Source of the DNA: Leptospiraceae bacterium
GTDB taxonomy: Bacteria; Spirochaetota; Leptospiria; Leptospirales; Leptospiraceae
Length of the DNA stretch: 64,000 nucleotides
NCBI GenBank assembly: GCA_016708435.1
Contig: JADJFV010000001.1
Span: 186,001 to 250,000 of the forward strand
Direction: 5' to 3'
Shown here: positions 36,389 to 46,458 of the stretch, one piece after another
How positions within the stretch are numbered: position 1 is the stretch's first letter
Layout of the letters: every line of letters begins with the position of its first letter
Position numbers and translations under genes: made by a program
The notes under the pieces: generated by a model
The model's input: the letters and a program-made list of their open reading frames with translations, nothing else
Told to the model about the DNA's origin: nothing
Databases searched by the model: none

Positions 36389-37264
36389 TTAAACTCTTCT
36401 TGACCTTTCTATTTTTATAGTTTCAATCAAGGAAATTTCTGGAATAGCTAGCCCCATTTCTTCCGAAATGTCACTATGAGAATAACCTTTCTTTAATAGA
36501 TGGACAACTTTTTCTACCTTTGTTACGTCTGCGGGTAATTCTTCTAATGCTGTAGCAATTGATATGCTTACTGAATCTTGCGGCTTAGAATTTTGCAGGT
36601 AAGGATTATTAACCGCATTGAACACAGTTTGAAAACTTTCGTCTGTGTTTAGATTATCTTTAACGACTTCATCAGCATCTAGCGGATTACCACCAATAGA
36701 CACATCTATTACAGAATTTTTCTTTGCTTTAGGACTTGGCTCATTTTCGGTATTTATGAAAATCTCATCATTTACTCCAAACATGGATTTGAGTCCTTTT
36801 CCTAAGCCTGCAATCAATCCTCCTAGAAATCCTTCTCCTTCTGAGTTATTACTCTCCGGTGCTTTTGAAACGACGGGTGGTTTATTTTTTGTCTTCGGCT
36901 CGCGAGATAAAGTTTCTATCGGTGCCTCATATTTAGCCACGGAAGGTTTGGTCGGAATTGAGGAATCGGTGTCTTTGTAAGACGAGTTTATTATATTAGC
37001 TTTTTCTTGACTTGGTAAATTTTGAAAATCAATTCCCATTGTCTCCGCTTTGTGAAGTAAATTTTTTAGAACTGCAATTCTTGAATCCATTAAAGCAAGA
37101 TAGCTTTCTGATTCTTTAAAAAAAGACAGAGTATGTGCTTGAATTTCTTTTTTGAGTTTTACAATTTGATAATCACGAACACTATTTGTTACTTTAATCG
37201 AAACAGAATAATAAAGAATTACCCCAAAAACGATATTTATAAGGACTAGAGCTAAAAGTTCCAA
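36389..37264 (-). CDS. Membrane-anchored protein with C-terminal HTH-like (DUF6115-type) end
   Basis: The 291-residue protein starts at TTG with GGGGAG 7 bases upstream. It has one N-terminal membrane helix (residues 3-20), a long coiled-coil (about 30-75), a disordered Pro/Lys/Ser-rich middle and a C-terminal helical motif (VVHLLKKGYSHSDISEEMGLAIPEISLI) like the ends of DUF6115/SwrB-type proteins of flagellar loci. It lies between fapA and the RemA-like gene (18- and 1-base gaps). A role in flagellar or surface regulation is inferred from those neighbours. Confidence 0.65.
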   Translation of the reverse strand: MELLALVLINIVFGVILYYSVSIKVTNSVRDYQIVKLKKEIQAHTLSFFKESESYLALMDSRIAVLKNLLHKAETMGIDFQNLPSQEKANIINSSYKDTDSSIPTKPSVAKYEAPIETLSREPKTKNKPPVVSKAPESNNSEGEGFLGGLIAGLGKGLKSMFGVNDEIFINTENEPSPKAKKNSVIDVSIGGNPLDADEVVKDNLNTDESFQTVFNAVNNPYLQNSKPQDSVSISIATALEELPADVTKVEKVVHLLKKGYSHSDISEEMGLAIPEISLIETIKIERSRRV

Positions 37265-37282
37265 TTACGTTCTCCCCATTTT

Positions 37283-39268
37283 TTATTTTCGTCTTCCACC
37301 ACGTCTTGTATCCCCCTTTTCGCTGTCTGGGTCTGAATATGCCTTCATCTGAATTTTATTTTCGGAAAGGAAAAGTGTTTTTGATTGTAGGTCATTTTTA
37401 ATTTTATAAGGCTCAGCATTTTTTATCCGAACGGAGACTCCGCCATACATTTTCTTTTCAAAGTAGACTTTTCCTTGATCTCCAACTTGCTCCATGTAGG
37501 AATTTACAGTCTGAATTTCCTTATCATATTCTGCGATTCTTTTTTCCAGCTTTTTAACGCCTACTTCTAATTTCCCAAGGTATGCCAAATTCTCTTCTGT
37601 AAAAGAAGAAGGATCCGCTTCCTGTCTGGCTTTGAGTGTCTTATGACTCTTATTTAAGATTTCCAATTTCTCATGAGCGTCTTTGCGTTTAGCAGTATAG
37701 TCTTCAATTTGTTTGAGAAGTTTTGGGTTAACACCTACAACCAGTTCAGTCGTTGGATTCGCAGGTGAGCCAATATTCTTTGCAGAAATCAAAACACCCG
37801 CTTTAATTCGTCCGCCTAAAATATTTGCCTTCTTTCCATTGCAAAGAACTCTTCCTCCTGCACTTACATCGCAATTCATAATCACTTCTTGGACAATGAC
37901 ATCCTTATCAGTAACAACAATTGCATCCTGAAGAAATTTTGAGACAACGTTTCCACCTGTAGATTCAATCCGTGCCTCTCCTCTACCCGTAACACCTTGA
38001 CGAATAATAATATCGCCATCGGCTTCGACTTGTGCCCTCTGAACTGTTCCATAAATTTCGATATTACCAGAAGCTTTTACTTGGAAGTTATCTTCTATGT
38101 TTCCAGTAATGATAATCGAACCAAGGAATGTAACATTTCCAGTTCGCATACTGACATCCCCACTAATTCGATAAACCGTTTCAACAGACAGACGATCTTC
38201 GGCAAATATTACTTGCCCGTTGACTTCAGCGGTTAATTTCATTTTGTCTTCAGAAAGAATTGTTCCTTTGCCTTGGTTCAATGGAATATCTTGTCCATCT
38301 TTGGCTTCAAGCATTTGATTAAATAAATCACGACCATACTTTCCTTTTTCTGGTGGAGTTTTTTCTGCAAGCAATTGACCAACAACAACGTTTTCAATTA
38401 AATCCAAATCTTTATAGTCAACTTTTCCGGCTGCATCTTCCTTGAGGACAACTTTCTTTTCTGTGCGAACATGATACACAATCTGTGCATTTTTTCCATG
38501 CATAGGCGGATCACCAGAAGCCGCAACAAATGGCTCATTGTATTTCTCTTGCTCAAGCCATTCTCTAATTACATCTTCTTTGATTCCGTATACAATATCT
38601 TCTTTCTTGAGTTCATATATAACATCTGCCACCTCTAAATCTCGCCCGCTTAACTTTGGCGGCAAAAGGGTAACAAAGGCCTTCATATTATCATCAGATA
38701 TTTCGACTTTCGCACCAGCTTCTGCAAATGGTTTTAGTTTTGCTTCGCCCATACGAACATACTCAGTAGACTTAGAGGAGAGGAAACTTTGAATAGCCGC
38801 TTCACTAGGAGGATTAATACCTCGCATTGCAAGCCGCTTAAGGACGTCGCCTAACGTTGGAAGTTTACCATTTCCAATAGGAGGAATTTCCAACATATAC
38901 AATCCGTGACGATAATGTTTGATACTAACCCATCCATCTACATCCTTTGGAGCTATGAGATTTTTTAATTCTTTCGAAAGAAGCTTTCCACTTCCCCCGG
39001 TTAATTTTTTATCAAGTCCCTCAAGTTCCTGAATATTGTCTTCATGATTGGCAATGAAAACTCGAATTCGAAATGGATGTGAGAAAAAAAGACTCTTTTT
39101 TCCTCTTTCTAAGACTTCATAATCTAACTGGTAAATTTCTTTCCCAAAGTGCTTGGCGGCAAGTCGTAGACTTTCATCGATAGTATCACCGATAACTTCC
39201 ACTTGCTCTTTTTCTAATTTTTCAAGAGCAGACTCTTCTTCGAACATCGCGGTTTTTAGTTTACTCAT
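37283..39268 (-). CDS. fapA: FapA (DUF342) family polymer-forming protein
   Basis: The 661-residue protein has an N-terminal Jag-N-like domain (EVIGDTIDESLRLAAKHFG), the FapA core (about 170-530), and a C-terminal coiled coil (about 530-610). The core is a right-handed beta-helix with repeated V/I-x-x-x-G-[DN]-I/V strands (VRISGDVSMRTGNVTFLGSI, ASGNIEIYGTVQRAQVEADG). FapA polymers are cytoplasmic and linked to flagellar and cell-shape control in several phyla. AGGTGG precedes the ATG. It is the first gene of the fapA - remA - gmk - rsmD operon. Confidence 0.85.
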   Translation of the reverse strand: MSKLKTAMFEEESALEKLEKEQVEVIGDTIDESLRLAAKHFGKEIYQLDYEVLERGKKSLFFSHPFRIRVFIANHEDNIQELEGLDKKLTGGSGKLLSKELKNLIAPKDVDGWVSIKHYRHGLYMLEIPPIGNGKLPTLGDVLKRLAMRGINPPSEAAIQSFLSSKSTEYVRMGEAKLKPFAEAGAKVEISDDNMKAFVTLLPPKLSGRDLEVADVIYELKKEDIVYGIKEDVIREWLEQEKYNEPFVAASGDPPMHGKNAQIVYHVRTEKKVVLKEDAAGKVDYKDLDLIENVVVGQLLAEKTPPEKGKYGRDLFNQMLEAKDGQDIPLNQGKGTILSEDKMKLTAEVNGQVIFAEDRLSVETVYRISGDVSMRTGNVTFLGSIIITGNIEDNFQVKASGNIEIYGTVQRAQVEADGDIIIRQGVTGRGEARIESTGGNVVSKFLQDAIVVTDKDVIVQEVIMNCDVSAGGRVLCNGKKANILGGRIKAGVLISAKNIGSPANPTTELVVGVNPKLLKQIEDYTAKRKDAHEKLEILNKSHKTLKARQEADPSSFTEENLAYLGKLEVGVKKLEKRIAEYDKEIQTVNSYMEQVGDQGKVYFEKKMYGGVSVRIKNAEPYKIKNDLQSKTLFLSENKIQMKAYSDPDSEKGDTRRGGRRK

Positions 39269-39421
39269 TGCCCACCTTTCATTTATAAAAAGAGATTTTA
39301 GACAACAAGCTTATGTGCATCTAAAAAATCTCTCAAGTATCTTTTTTATTTTCGGTATAATTGGACTCAGTAAAAACGTAATTTTTTACTCAATGGCAAT
39401 TTGAGGTTAATATACGAGGGT

Positions 39422-40747
39422 TTAAGGCTCCTTAGGAACCGGCTCTGTATATACATCTGGCTCTGGCTCAGGGATTGGCTGAACTACCTCCGTTGTCTTT
39501 GCTTTTTTGCCCTTTTTCGTCTTAGGCTTCTCCTCTTCTAATGGAGCTGGCTTGGTTTCTGATTCAGGCTTATCCTCTTTTCCTGAATTGTTTTGTATTT
39601 CTGCCTTTGGCTCAGAAGAAGAATTTGGTGTATCTACAGTTGGATTTAGATAGATTTTTTCAATATCACCTTTAGCAGAAAAATCAATTGATCGCAAACT
39701 TCCCTCAATTGGATAAAAACTAAATCGCTTGTATCTAGAAAGCTCTGCCTTAGAGTTTAATTTTTTTATGATGAGTGCCTTACGCTTTGCCTCTTCATTC
39801 TTAATCTCAAATAGAATTTGTATTTCCTTTTCGCGACTAACGCATCGATTACCACAATTACGATACTCTTCAATGGCATCTCTTAAACTTTCTTTGTTAG
39901 CGGGATCTGTGAGATCGGATTCAACAAATTTATCAACCTTTGCCTTTAGCTCACGCCCTTTTGCATTTTCAGTTGGCATTTCTCTAAAATCAATGTATTC
40001 ACAGTTTTTAAAGCTAAAATTTTTCCCAATCGATGGATTCAGCGTTTGGTTATTAGCCGCCTCTTCGCTTACAAAATCCTGTTTGAGAGTCTGAAGAACT
40101 TTATAATTTTCTTTTTCTTCTGTAGATGCACTCATGAGTGAATTGAGAACTTCTTGACTTTCGGTATATAGAAAGTAACCAACAATGACTTCCCTTTTTT
40201 GCACTTTCGTATAACGGTCAAGATCATATGGGTAAGGATAACACTCGATTGCCGATGTTTTATCATCATCCTCTTTATTGGTTGTTGAATAGATACTGCA
40301 AGATGCTTCTAGAATCACAGCCTTATACAATTGGTTAAAAATATTCTTATACACACCCTTGTATTTAAGTTTATTCGGTTGCAGATTCTTTTTATCAAAC
40401 TCGATAATATAGTATTGTCCGCCACAATTTAGATTGATTGCCTTGGTAAGAAAAAAAGTATCATCTGCCCCAGTCTTGTCCTTTACTTTGCGATCAAAAA
40501 ACCAAGTGCAAGACTCTATTGGAAAATTATTCACCTTTCCAACGATAGTTTGTGTTTCATTCTCTATGAACTTTAGCACTTCTACCTTTCCGGGTTGCTC
40601 TTCGCTAACCACCGAATAATCTCGAATTAACTCTTTGTAAAGTTTAGGATTTTGCTTTTTAATATCTACAGGTTTAGCTGCGCAATTAGAAATTAGAATG
40701 GTGCATATAGTGGTAAGGATTAGGATTTGAATGTTTTTAAATCTCAT
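39422..40747 (-). CDS. Lipoprotein with Lys/Glu/Pro-rich tail, unknown function
   Basis: The 441-residue protein has a signal peptide with lipobox ILISNC (Cys22). The body (about 30-370) is mixed alpha/beta with several Cys residues in pairs (CSIYS, ECYPYPYD, NCGNRCVS). The last 70 residues are a highly charged, Pro-rich tail (EEEKPKTKKGKKAKTTE then PEPEPDVYTEP). No family is recognised. The gene is monocistronic and divergent from the signalling operon that starts at 40886. Confidence 0.7.
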   Translation of the reverse strand: MRFKNIQILILTTICTILISNCAAKPVDIKKQNPKLYKELIRDYSVVSEEQPGKVEVLKFIENETQTIVGKVNNFPIESCTWFFDRKVKDKTGADDTFFLTKAINLNCGGQYYIIEFDKKNLQPNKLKYKGVYKNIFNQLYKAVILEASCSIYSTTNKEDDDKTSAIECYPYPYDLDRYTKVQKREVIVGYFLYTESQEVLNSLMSASTEEKENYKVLQTLKQDFVSEEAANNQTLNPSIGKNFSFKNCEYIDFREMPTENAKGRELKAKVDKFVESDLTDPANKESLRDAIEEYRNCGNRCVSREKEIQILFEIKNEEAKRKALIIKKLNSKAELSRYKRFSFYPIEGSLRSIDFSAKGDIEKIYLNPTVDTPNSSSEPKAEIQNNSGKEDKPESETKPAPLEEEKPKTKKGKKAKTTEVVQPIPEPEPDVYTEPVPKEP

Positions 40748-40885
40748 GAGAGGTTCTCTTCTTTTTTATTTACTTAACTCATCGAAGTCTTATAGTTTGA
40801 ATCTGAATACCCCAAGATTTATTTTTTCCTAAAAAAGTCCAGTAAAAGAGATTTCTTTTTTCAACGGTTACGATAAACCTTGCAT

Positions 40886-43387
40886 ATGTTTCTAGTAAAA
40901 AGGTTTTTTTTCCTTCTTATTCTTTTTTTCTTCGGCTGCAATATAGGCTTGGTGTTCAAAGATTCCCCTAAAGTAGAAAAGGGAATCTTAAACTTAACCT
41001 TTTGGGATTTCGAAAAACGAGGCGCTATCAATTTAGAAGGAAAATGGGAATTCTACTGGAAAAAGATTATCAGACCAAATCAAACAAACCTATTCTCTGA
41101 AGAGAAAATTTCAGACTATTTCGAATTCCCTAGTTCTTGGAGTGGTCGATTCCTTGACAATGAGACTGTCAATGGAAATGGATATGCAACATTCCGTATG
41201 AAAGTTTTACTCCCAAACAAAATCGGAAAAAAAAACAAAATGAAACTTGCTCTTCGTATGAAAGAACAAGCAACCGCATATGAACTCTATCTGGATAACG
41301 AGCTATTAGCCCAAAAAGGAAAAGTAGGAATGTCGAAGAAAGAATCCAATCCCGGCTATGGCACGAGCACGATCTTTTTTGAAACAGAAAATGAAACCTT
41401 AGAAATAGTATTAATCGTATCCAATTATCATCATAGGAATGGTGGAATTTGGAGTGTTCCAGTAATTGGCACTCACGATCAAATCCAACAATTAAAATAT
41501 GAAAGAAACTCTATAGAATTTTTATTGGGCGGAAGTATTTTAATCATGACTCTGTATCACTTCATGCTTTTTCTTTTTAGGAAAAATGATTTTACCAGTT
41601 TCTATTTTGCAATATTTTGCCTAATCACTCTTATGCGCGTTGTTTCGACAGGCGAAATAATGCTTGTGCAGTTAATACCAAATATCCACTACGAAATAGT
41701 TACAAAGTTTGAATACTTTTCCTTCTTCATGTTAATGCCTTTGTTCTTTAAGTTTTTTCAAGAACTTTATCCTAATGAAGTGTCAGCAGTATTAGTCAAA
41801 GTAAGTTTAACAATTGGCGGAATACTAGGAATGATTGTTTGCCTATTTAATTTAAGCATATACAATTATCTTGTTAATTTTAATTACATAATTATTGTTC
41901 TGACAATGATCATAATTTATTTTTATCAAATTAAGAACATTGTAAAACGAGTTGATGATTCGGTCATTGTTTTTGCTTGTTCTACCGTGTTAATTTTTTT
42001 CATTGTAAATGATATCCTTTATAATTTAAAGATTATCATCACAGGAGAATTTATGCAAATAGGAGTTTTCATTTTTCTATTTGCACAGTCAGCCATTTTA
42101 TCAAGGCGATTTTCCCTTGCTTTTAGAGACATTGAAAAACTTTCGAGCCATTTAAGTGTAATAAATAATGCTTATAGCAATTTTGTTCCTAAAGAGTTTC
42201 TAAGAATTCTAAACAAAGAAAGTATAACAGATGTTACCCTTGGCAATTTAGTAAAGAAAGATGTCACAATTCTTTTTAGTGGCATACGAGGATTCACCTC
42301 CATCACCGAAAAAGCGAGTTCAGAAGAGATATTTGGTCTACTCAATAAATACTACACAGGTGTAACAGCGATTATCCGCAAAAACAATGGTTTTATAGAT
42401 AAATTCATCGGCGATGAGATCGTAGTTTTATTTCCTGATTCTGCTGAGAATGCAGTTAGGGCTGCAGGTGAAATTAATCAGTATTTACAAACCTTTAATC
42501 AATCTCAAGCAGAGCATTCCATGCTAAATTTTAAAATAGGAATCGGAATTCATTCTGGCACAGTTACTCTCGGAACACTCGGCGGCAAAGAACGAATGGA
42601 TACGACCGTCATAGGCAATGCAGTCGGTATTGCAAAAAAAATTGAATCTATGACAAAGTCTTTTTCTGTCCCAATTATTATTTCTTCTGATACTTATAGT
42701 GTATTAACAAGGGAATTAAAAGACGATAGCCGCGAGATCGAACATTTAAGAGTCGGGGGCAATAATGGATTTATCACTGTTTATGAATACTTTGGCTCAG
42801 ATAATCCGACCATCTATGAAAAGAAAAAAGCAATTTCTTCTGAATATTTTCGCGCCCTTACTCTTTATCGTGCAGGATTTATGCAAAAAGCGCAGGATTT
42901 ATTCGTGCATTGCCAATCTCTATTGCCTGATGATTCAATTTTTTCTCTTTACATAAATCGCTGCAAAGACAGTTTACTAGGCAACGCTGATCCAGACCCA
43001 GCGCCTAATATTAATAAACCATTAGCACTGATAACGGATTCAAATATTGGTTTCGCTGAAGAATTGGAATCCATTTTGAAAAAAGAAAAGCTAGATACTA
43101 TCATCGCAACAAAGGAAGATGATATAGCATCTATCCTTGAAAATATGAAACCATCACTCCTATTTATAAACTTCGATAAACCAGAAATGGAAGGATTAAA
43201 ACTAATAGATACAGTAAAAAAAAATCTAAACCTTTCAAAAGAAGATTGCTACATTATAGCTATAACATCCGAAGACAGTGCAGAGAAAAAAACTTTTATA
43301 TATGATTCAGGCGCTGACGACTTTATTATCAAGCCGATTCATATTGAATCCCTTAAACAAATTATTCGCAGAGTATTGCAAAGTTAA
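40886..43387 (+). CDS. 7TM sensor with degenerate class III cyclase and receiver domains
   Basis: The 833-residue protein (ATG 40886; TTG 40880 is in frame) has an exported beta-sandwich domain (about 30-200), seven hydrophobic helices of the 7TM-DISM type (205-415), a class III nucleotide cyclase domain (455-640), a short TPR-like region and a C-terminal receiver (713-833). The cyclase lacks the first metal-binding Asp (ILFSGIRGFT), the catalytic Asn (GNAVGIA) and the Arg after it (AKKIES), and the receiver has Asn at the phospho-acceptor position (FINFDKPEMEG). It overlaps the kinase gene by 1 base. I expect a non-catalytic signalling scaffold. Confidence 0.85.
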   Translation: MFLVKRFFFLLILFFFGCNIGLVFKDSPKVEKGILNLTFWDFEKRGAINLEGKWEFYWKKIIRPNQTNLFSEEKISDYFEFPSSWSGRFLDNETVNGNGYATFRMKVLLPNKIGKKNKMKLALRMKEQATAYELYLDNELLAQKGKVGMSKKESNPGYGTSTIFFETENETLEIVLIVSNYHHRNGGIWSVPVIGTHDQIQQLKYERNSIEFLLGGSILIMTLYHFMLFLFRKNDFTSFYFAIFCLITLMRVVSTGEIMLVQLIPNIHYEIVTKFEYFSFFMLMPLFFKFFQELYPNEVSAVLVKVSLTIGGILGMIVCLFNLSIYNYLVNFNYIIIVLTMIIIYFYQIKNIVKRVDDSVIVFACSTVLIFFIVNDILYNLKIIITGEFMQIGVFIFLFAQSAILSRRFSLAFRDIEKLSSHLSVINNAYSNFVPKEFLRILNKESITDVTLGNLVKKDVTILFSGIRGFTSITEKASSEEIFGLLNKYYTGVTAIIRKNNGFIDKFIGDEIVVLFPDSAENAVRAAGEINQYLQTFNQSQAEHSMLNFKIGIGIHSGTVTLGTLGGKERMDTTVIGNAVGIAKKIESMTKSFSVPIIISSDTYSVLTRELKDDSREIEHLRVGGNNGFITVYEYFGSDNPTIYEKKKAISSEYFRALTLYRAGFMQKAQDLFVHCQSLLPDDSIFSLYINRCKDSLLGNADPDPAPNINKPLALITDSNIGFAEELESILKKEKLDTIIATKEDDIASILENMKPSLLFINFDKPEMEGLKLIDTVKKNLNLSKEDCYIIAITSEDSAEKKTFIYDSGADDFIIKPIHIESLKQIIRRVLQS

Positions 43388-46300
43388 TGGCTTCAACAAA
43401 ATATTATATTACAACAGTTAGTTGGTATAACCAGTTAAAAATTAAAAGTAAAGCACTAGTGGGAATATCCATCATTTGCCTCCTCATTGTTATTGGTGTT
43501 TCCCTTTCAATCCATCTCGTAAATAAGATCCATGAAGAAACGCGGGAGATTCATAATAAATGGATAAGAAGCATTCTAAAAGTATCAGAGATGATGGACC
43601 AATTAGATGACATTGTAAAATTAGAATCCAAGTATACGTCAGCGATTACGCAAAATGAAAAATCACTGATTGAGGATAAGTTAAATTATCTACAAAAAGA
43701 ATTTACCAAGAACAAAACCATTTACGAAACTCTGAGCATTGACAAAGAAGAAAAAAACGTTTACAGTCGATTTTCCGCTGATATGGATGAATACTTTAAG
43801 GCACTCAAAGAGTATATTGAAAAATCGAAATCCTTTAATAAACAAGGTATCAATGTTTTGTTAGAAAACTCAAAAATCAAAATGGAAAAGCTGAGTTCCG
43901 ACCTACACGAAATGCATGCACTAAATCAAAGAGGTGAATCGGAGTCGAATCAAATAGTGGATAATTCCTATTATTCTCTGTTGCTTCAAATGATTCTGAC
44001 TGCCACTTTTACTGTAGTTTTTATTTACCTTGTAATTTATTACACTTTTAAACAATTTGTCTTCCCTCTTCAACTAGCTGAATCAGCTGCAAATCGAATC
44101 GCTAAAGGGGATTGGAAAGTAAGAATTGAATATGAATCAAAGGATGAACTTGGCAATTTCATCAAAACATTTAACCAAATGGTAGAAGATCATCGAAAAA
44201 TCGATAAAGAGAAAATAAAAATCGAAAAGGAAGTTAGAAGAAGCGAAGAACTTTTTAGAACTTTGATCGAAATTTCTCCCGATGCAATTTTGCTCATAGG
44301 ATTGGATTATTCCATTCTTTGGGCAAACAGCAATATGCTTCGAATGTTCGGATACAATTCTATTGAAGAAGTTAGAGAATTACACGCTGTTGACTTTGCA
44401 ATTCCATCTGAAAAAGAAAAAATAGCGTCAATCATGAATGCTCTTTTAAGTTCGGATTATAACAGTTATGCGTATGAGAGTATTGCATTTAGAAAAGATA
44501 AAACTAGTTTTCCCATTGAAATTCAACACTCGATTTATCAGAATGAAAATGTAAATGTGGGGATACTTACAAATATCCGTGATATTACAGAGCGCAAGCT
44601 AGCAGAAGAAGCTCTAGTCGAAAACGAAGAGCGATACAGAATCATTACTGAAAACATGGCAGATGTTATACTCGTCATTGATACAATCTCTACGAAGTTA
44701 CTCTATATTAGCCCTTCAATCAAAAATTTAACAGACTATTCTGTTTTAGAAATCATGGCTCAGCCACTTGAATTTTTCTTAACTCCAGCCTCCTTAGCTT
44801 ATGCAAAAAAAACTTTTCCACGGAGGTTAAAAAAAATTTCAATGGGCAAGAAATCTATCGATGGTATTTATGTTGATGAGCTTGAACAGTATAAAAAAGA
44901 TCGAACAACAATATGGACAGAAGTTGTATCAAGATATATTTTAAATCATGATACTGGAAACCTTGAAGTCCATGCCGTTATGCGCAATATCACAGAGCGA
45001 AAAAAAATACAAAAAGAAATAAATGAGAAAAGTCAAATGCTTGGTGGAATCCTCGCAAATATGCCTGTTGTAGTTTTTAGAGTTGACAAGTATGGTATCA
45101 TCACTCAAAGCACGGGAGCCGGTCTAAAGAAGATGGGTTTATTTGAAAACCAGGCGGTAAATATAAATATTTTTGAGGTATATCATGAATTTACCGCTCA
45201 GTTCAATCGAGCACTGGAAGGTGAGCCACAGGTTTTTATTTCCAATGGACTTTATAATGATGGGGCTGAATGGTTTTTTCAAAATTATTTTTTTCTCGAT
45301 GAGTCAACCGACGGTCTTATAGGATTTGGTCTTGATATCACAGAACAAGTAGTCGCAAAAAAAGCAGCAGAAGTAGCGAGTAAAATCAAGGGAGAATTTT
45401 TAGCCAACATAAGTCACGAAATTAGAACTCCAATGAATGCCATCATAGGATTTACAGAAATTCTCAGAGGCTCTATCTCTGATGAAATACAGCGAAAGTA
45501 TTTAGAGAATATTGTTTCAAGCGGAAAAACGTTATTAGCCCTAATTAATGACATTCTTGACCTATCAAAAGTTGAATCAGGGAAACTTGAGCTTGATTTA
45601 TCGCCCGTAAACATTGGGGATGTATTCGGAGAACTCCGTGATATTTTTTCTCAGAAATTGCAGGAGAAGGAGCTTGATTTTCAAATTGTTGTTGACCCTA
45701 GCCTTCCCAAAGAGATAATTCTCGATGAAATTCGTTTTAGACAGATTTTTCTAAATTTACTCAGCAATGCAATTAAATTTACTGATAAAGGTTATATTCG
45801 ATTAACCGCTACATATCAAACGAAGAAGGAAACTATTCAATATATGGATTTAATTTTTACTGTAGAAGATACAGGCGTAGGAATTCCAGAAGAAGAGCAC
45901 GATTCGATTTTTGAGGCGTTCACCCAGCAAAAAGGACAGAGCCATTCCAAATATGGGGGAACGGGTCTTGGACTTGCCATTTCAAATCGATTGGTTCAGC
46001 TTATGAATGGCAGTATTTCAGTAAAAAGCCAAGTAGACAAAGGTAGTGTTTTTCAAATCATTTTACAAAATTCACTTGTCTCAAAAGAAATTTCTCACAA
46101 AAATCCAAAGTCAATTAGTGGAAGCAAACAATCAGTTGCCGCAATACTTCCTGAAAAAATTGAGAGGATCCAATTGGATGAAGAAGAAATTAAAAATTTA
46201 AAACCATTACTCGATGAAATGGAAACAGATTTATATTCTGAATGGAAAAAATTATCTGACATATCTAGCATTAACGAGATTGAAGAATTTGCCTACAAAA

Positions 46301-46458
46301 TTAAATACTTAGGAGATAAATATAATTATCCCCCTTTAGAAAACTTTTCTGAGAACTTACAAGCAAAAGCTTTGCTATTTGATATGAATTCCCTTTTAAG
46401 CTTGCTAATGACCTATCCAAAGCTTTTAGAGGATCTAAGGTCACACTATGTTGGCTAA
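43387..46458 (+). CDS. Membrane histidine kinase with three PAS domains
   Basis: The 1023-residue protein has two membrane helices (about residues 25-45 and 198-222) flanking a helical periplasmic four-helix-bundle sensor, then HAMP (222-275), three PAS domains (about 285-405, 408-545 and 548-665), HisKA (FLANISHEIRTPMNAIIGF, near 675-695) and a HATPase domain with intact N (NLLSNAIKFT), G1 (DTGVGIP) and G2 (GGTGLGLAI) boxes. A helical tail of about 120 residues follows. The start overlaps the pseudo-cyclase stop (TAATG) and the end overlaps the GGDEF gene by 11 bases, so all are one operon. The neighbouring intact receiver-GGDEF protein is the likely phosphorylation target. Confidence 0.9.
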   Translation: MASTKYYITTVSWYNQLKIKSKALVGISIICLLIVIGVSLSIHLVNKIHEETREIHNKWIRSILKVSEMMDQLDDIVKLESKYTSAITQNEKSLIEDKLNYLQKEFTKNKTIYETLSIDKEEKNVYSRFSADMDEYFKALKEYIEKSKSFNKQGINVLLENSKIKMEKLSSDLHEMHALNQRGESESNQIVDNSYYSLLLQMILTATFTVVFIYLVIYYTFKQFVFPLQLAESAANRIAKGDWKVRIEYESKDELGNFIKTFNQMVEDHRKIDKEKIKIEKEVRRSEELFRTLIEISPDAILLIGLDYSILWANSNMLRMFGYNSIEEVRELHAVDFAIPSEKEKIASIMNALLSSDYNSYAYESIAFRKDKTSFPIEIQHSIYQNENVNVGILTNIRDITERKLAEEALVENEERYRIITENMADVILVIDTISTKLLYISPSIKNLTDYSVLEIMAQPLEFFLTPASLAYAKKTFPRRLKKISMGKKSIDGIYVDELEQYKKDRTTIWTEVVSRYILNHDTGNLEVHAVMRNITERKKIQKEINEKSQMLGGILANMPVVVFRVDKYGIITQSTGAGLKKMGLFENQAVNINIFEVYHEFTAQFNRALEGEPQVFISNGLYNDGAEWFFQNYFFLDESTDGLIGFGLDITEQVVAKKAAEVASKIKGEFLANISHEIRTPMNAIIGFTEILRGSISDEIQRKYLENIVSSGKTLLALINDILDLSKVESGKLELDLSPVNIGDVFGELRDIFSQKLQEKELDFQIVVDPSLPKEIILDEIRFRQIFLNLLSNAIKFTDKGYIRLTATYQTKKETIQYMDLIFTVEDTGVGIPEEEHDSIFEAFTQQKGQSHSKYGGTGLGLAISNRLVQLMNGSISVKSQVDKGSVFQIILQNSLVSKEISHKNPKSISGSKQSVAAILPEKIERIQLDEEEIKNLKPLLDEMETDLYSEWKKLSDISSINEIEEFAYKIKYLGDKYNYPPLENFSENLQAKALLFDMNSLLSLLMTYPKLLEDLRSHYVG

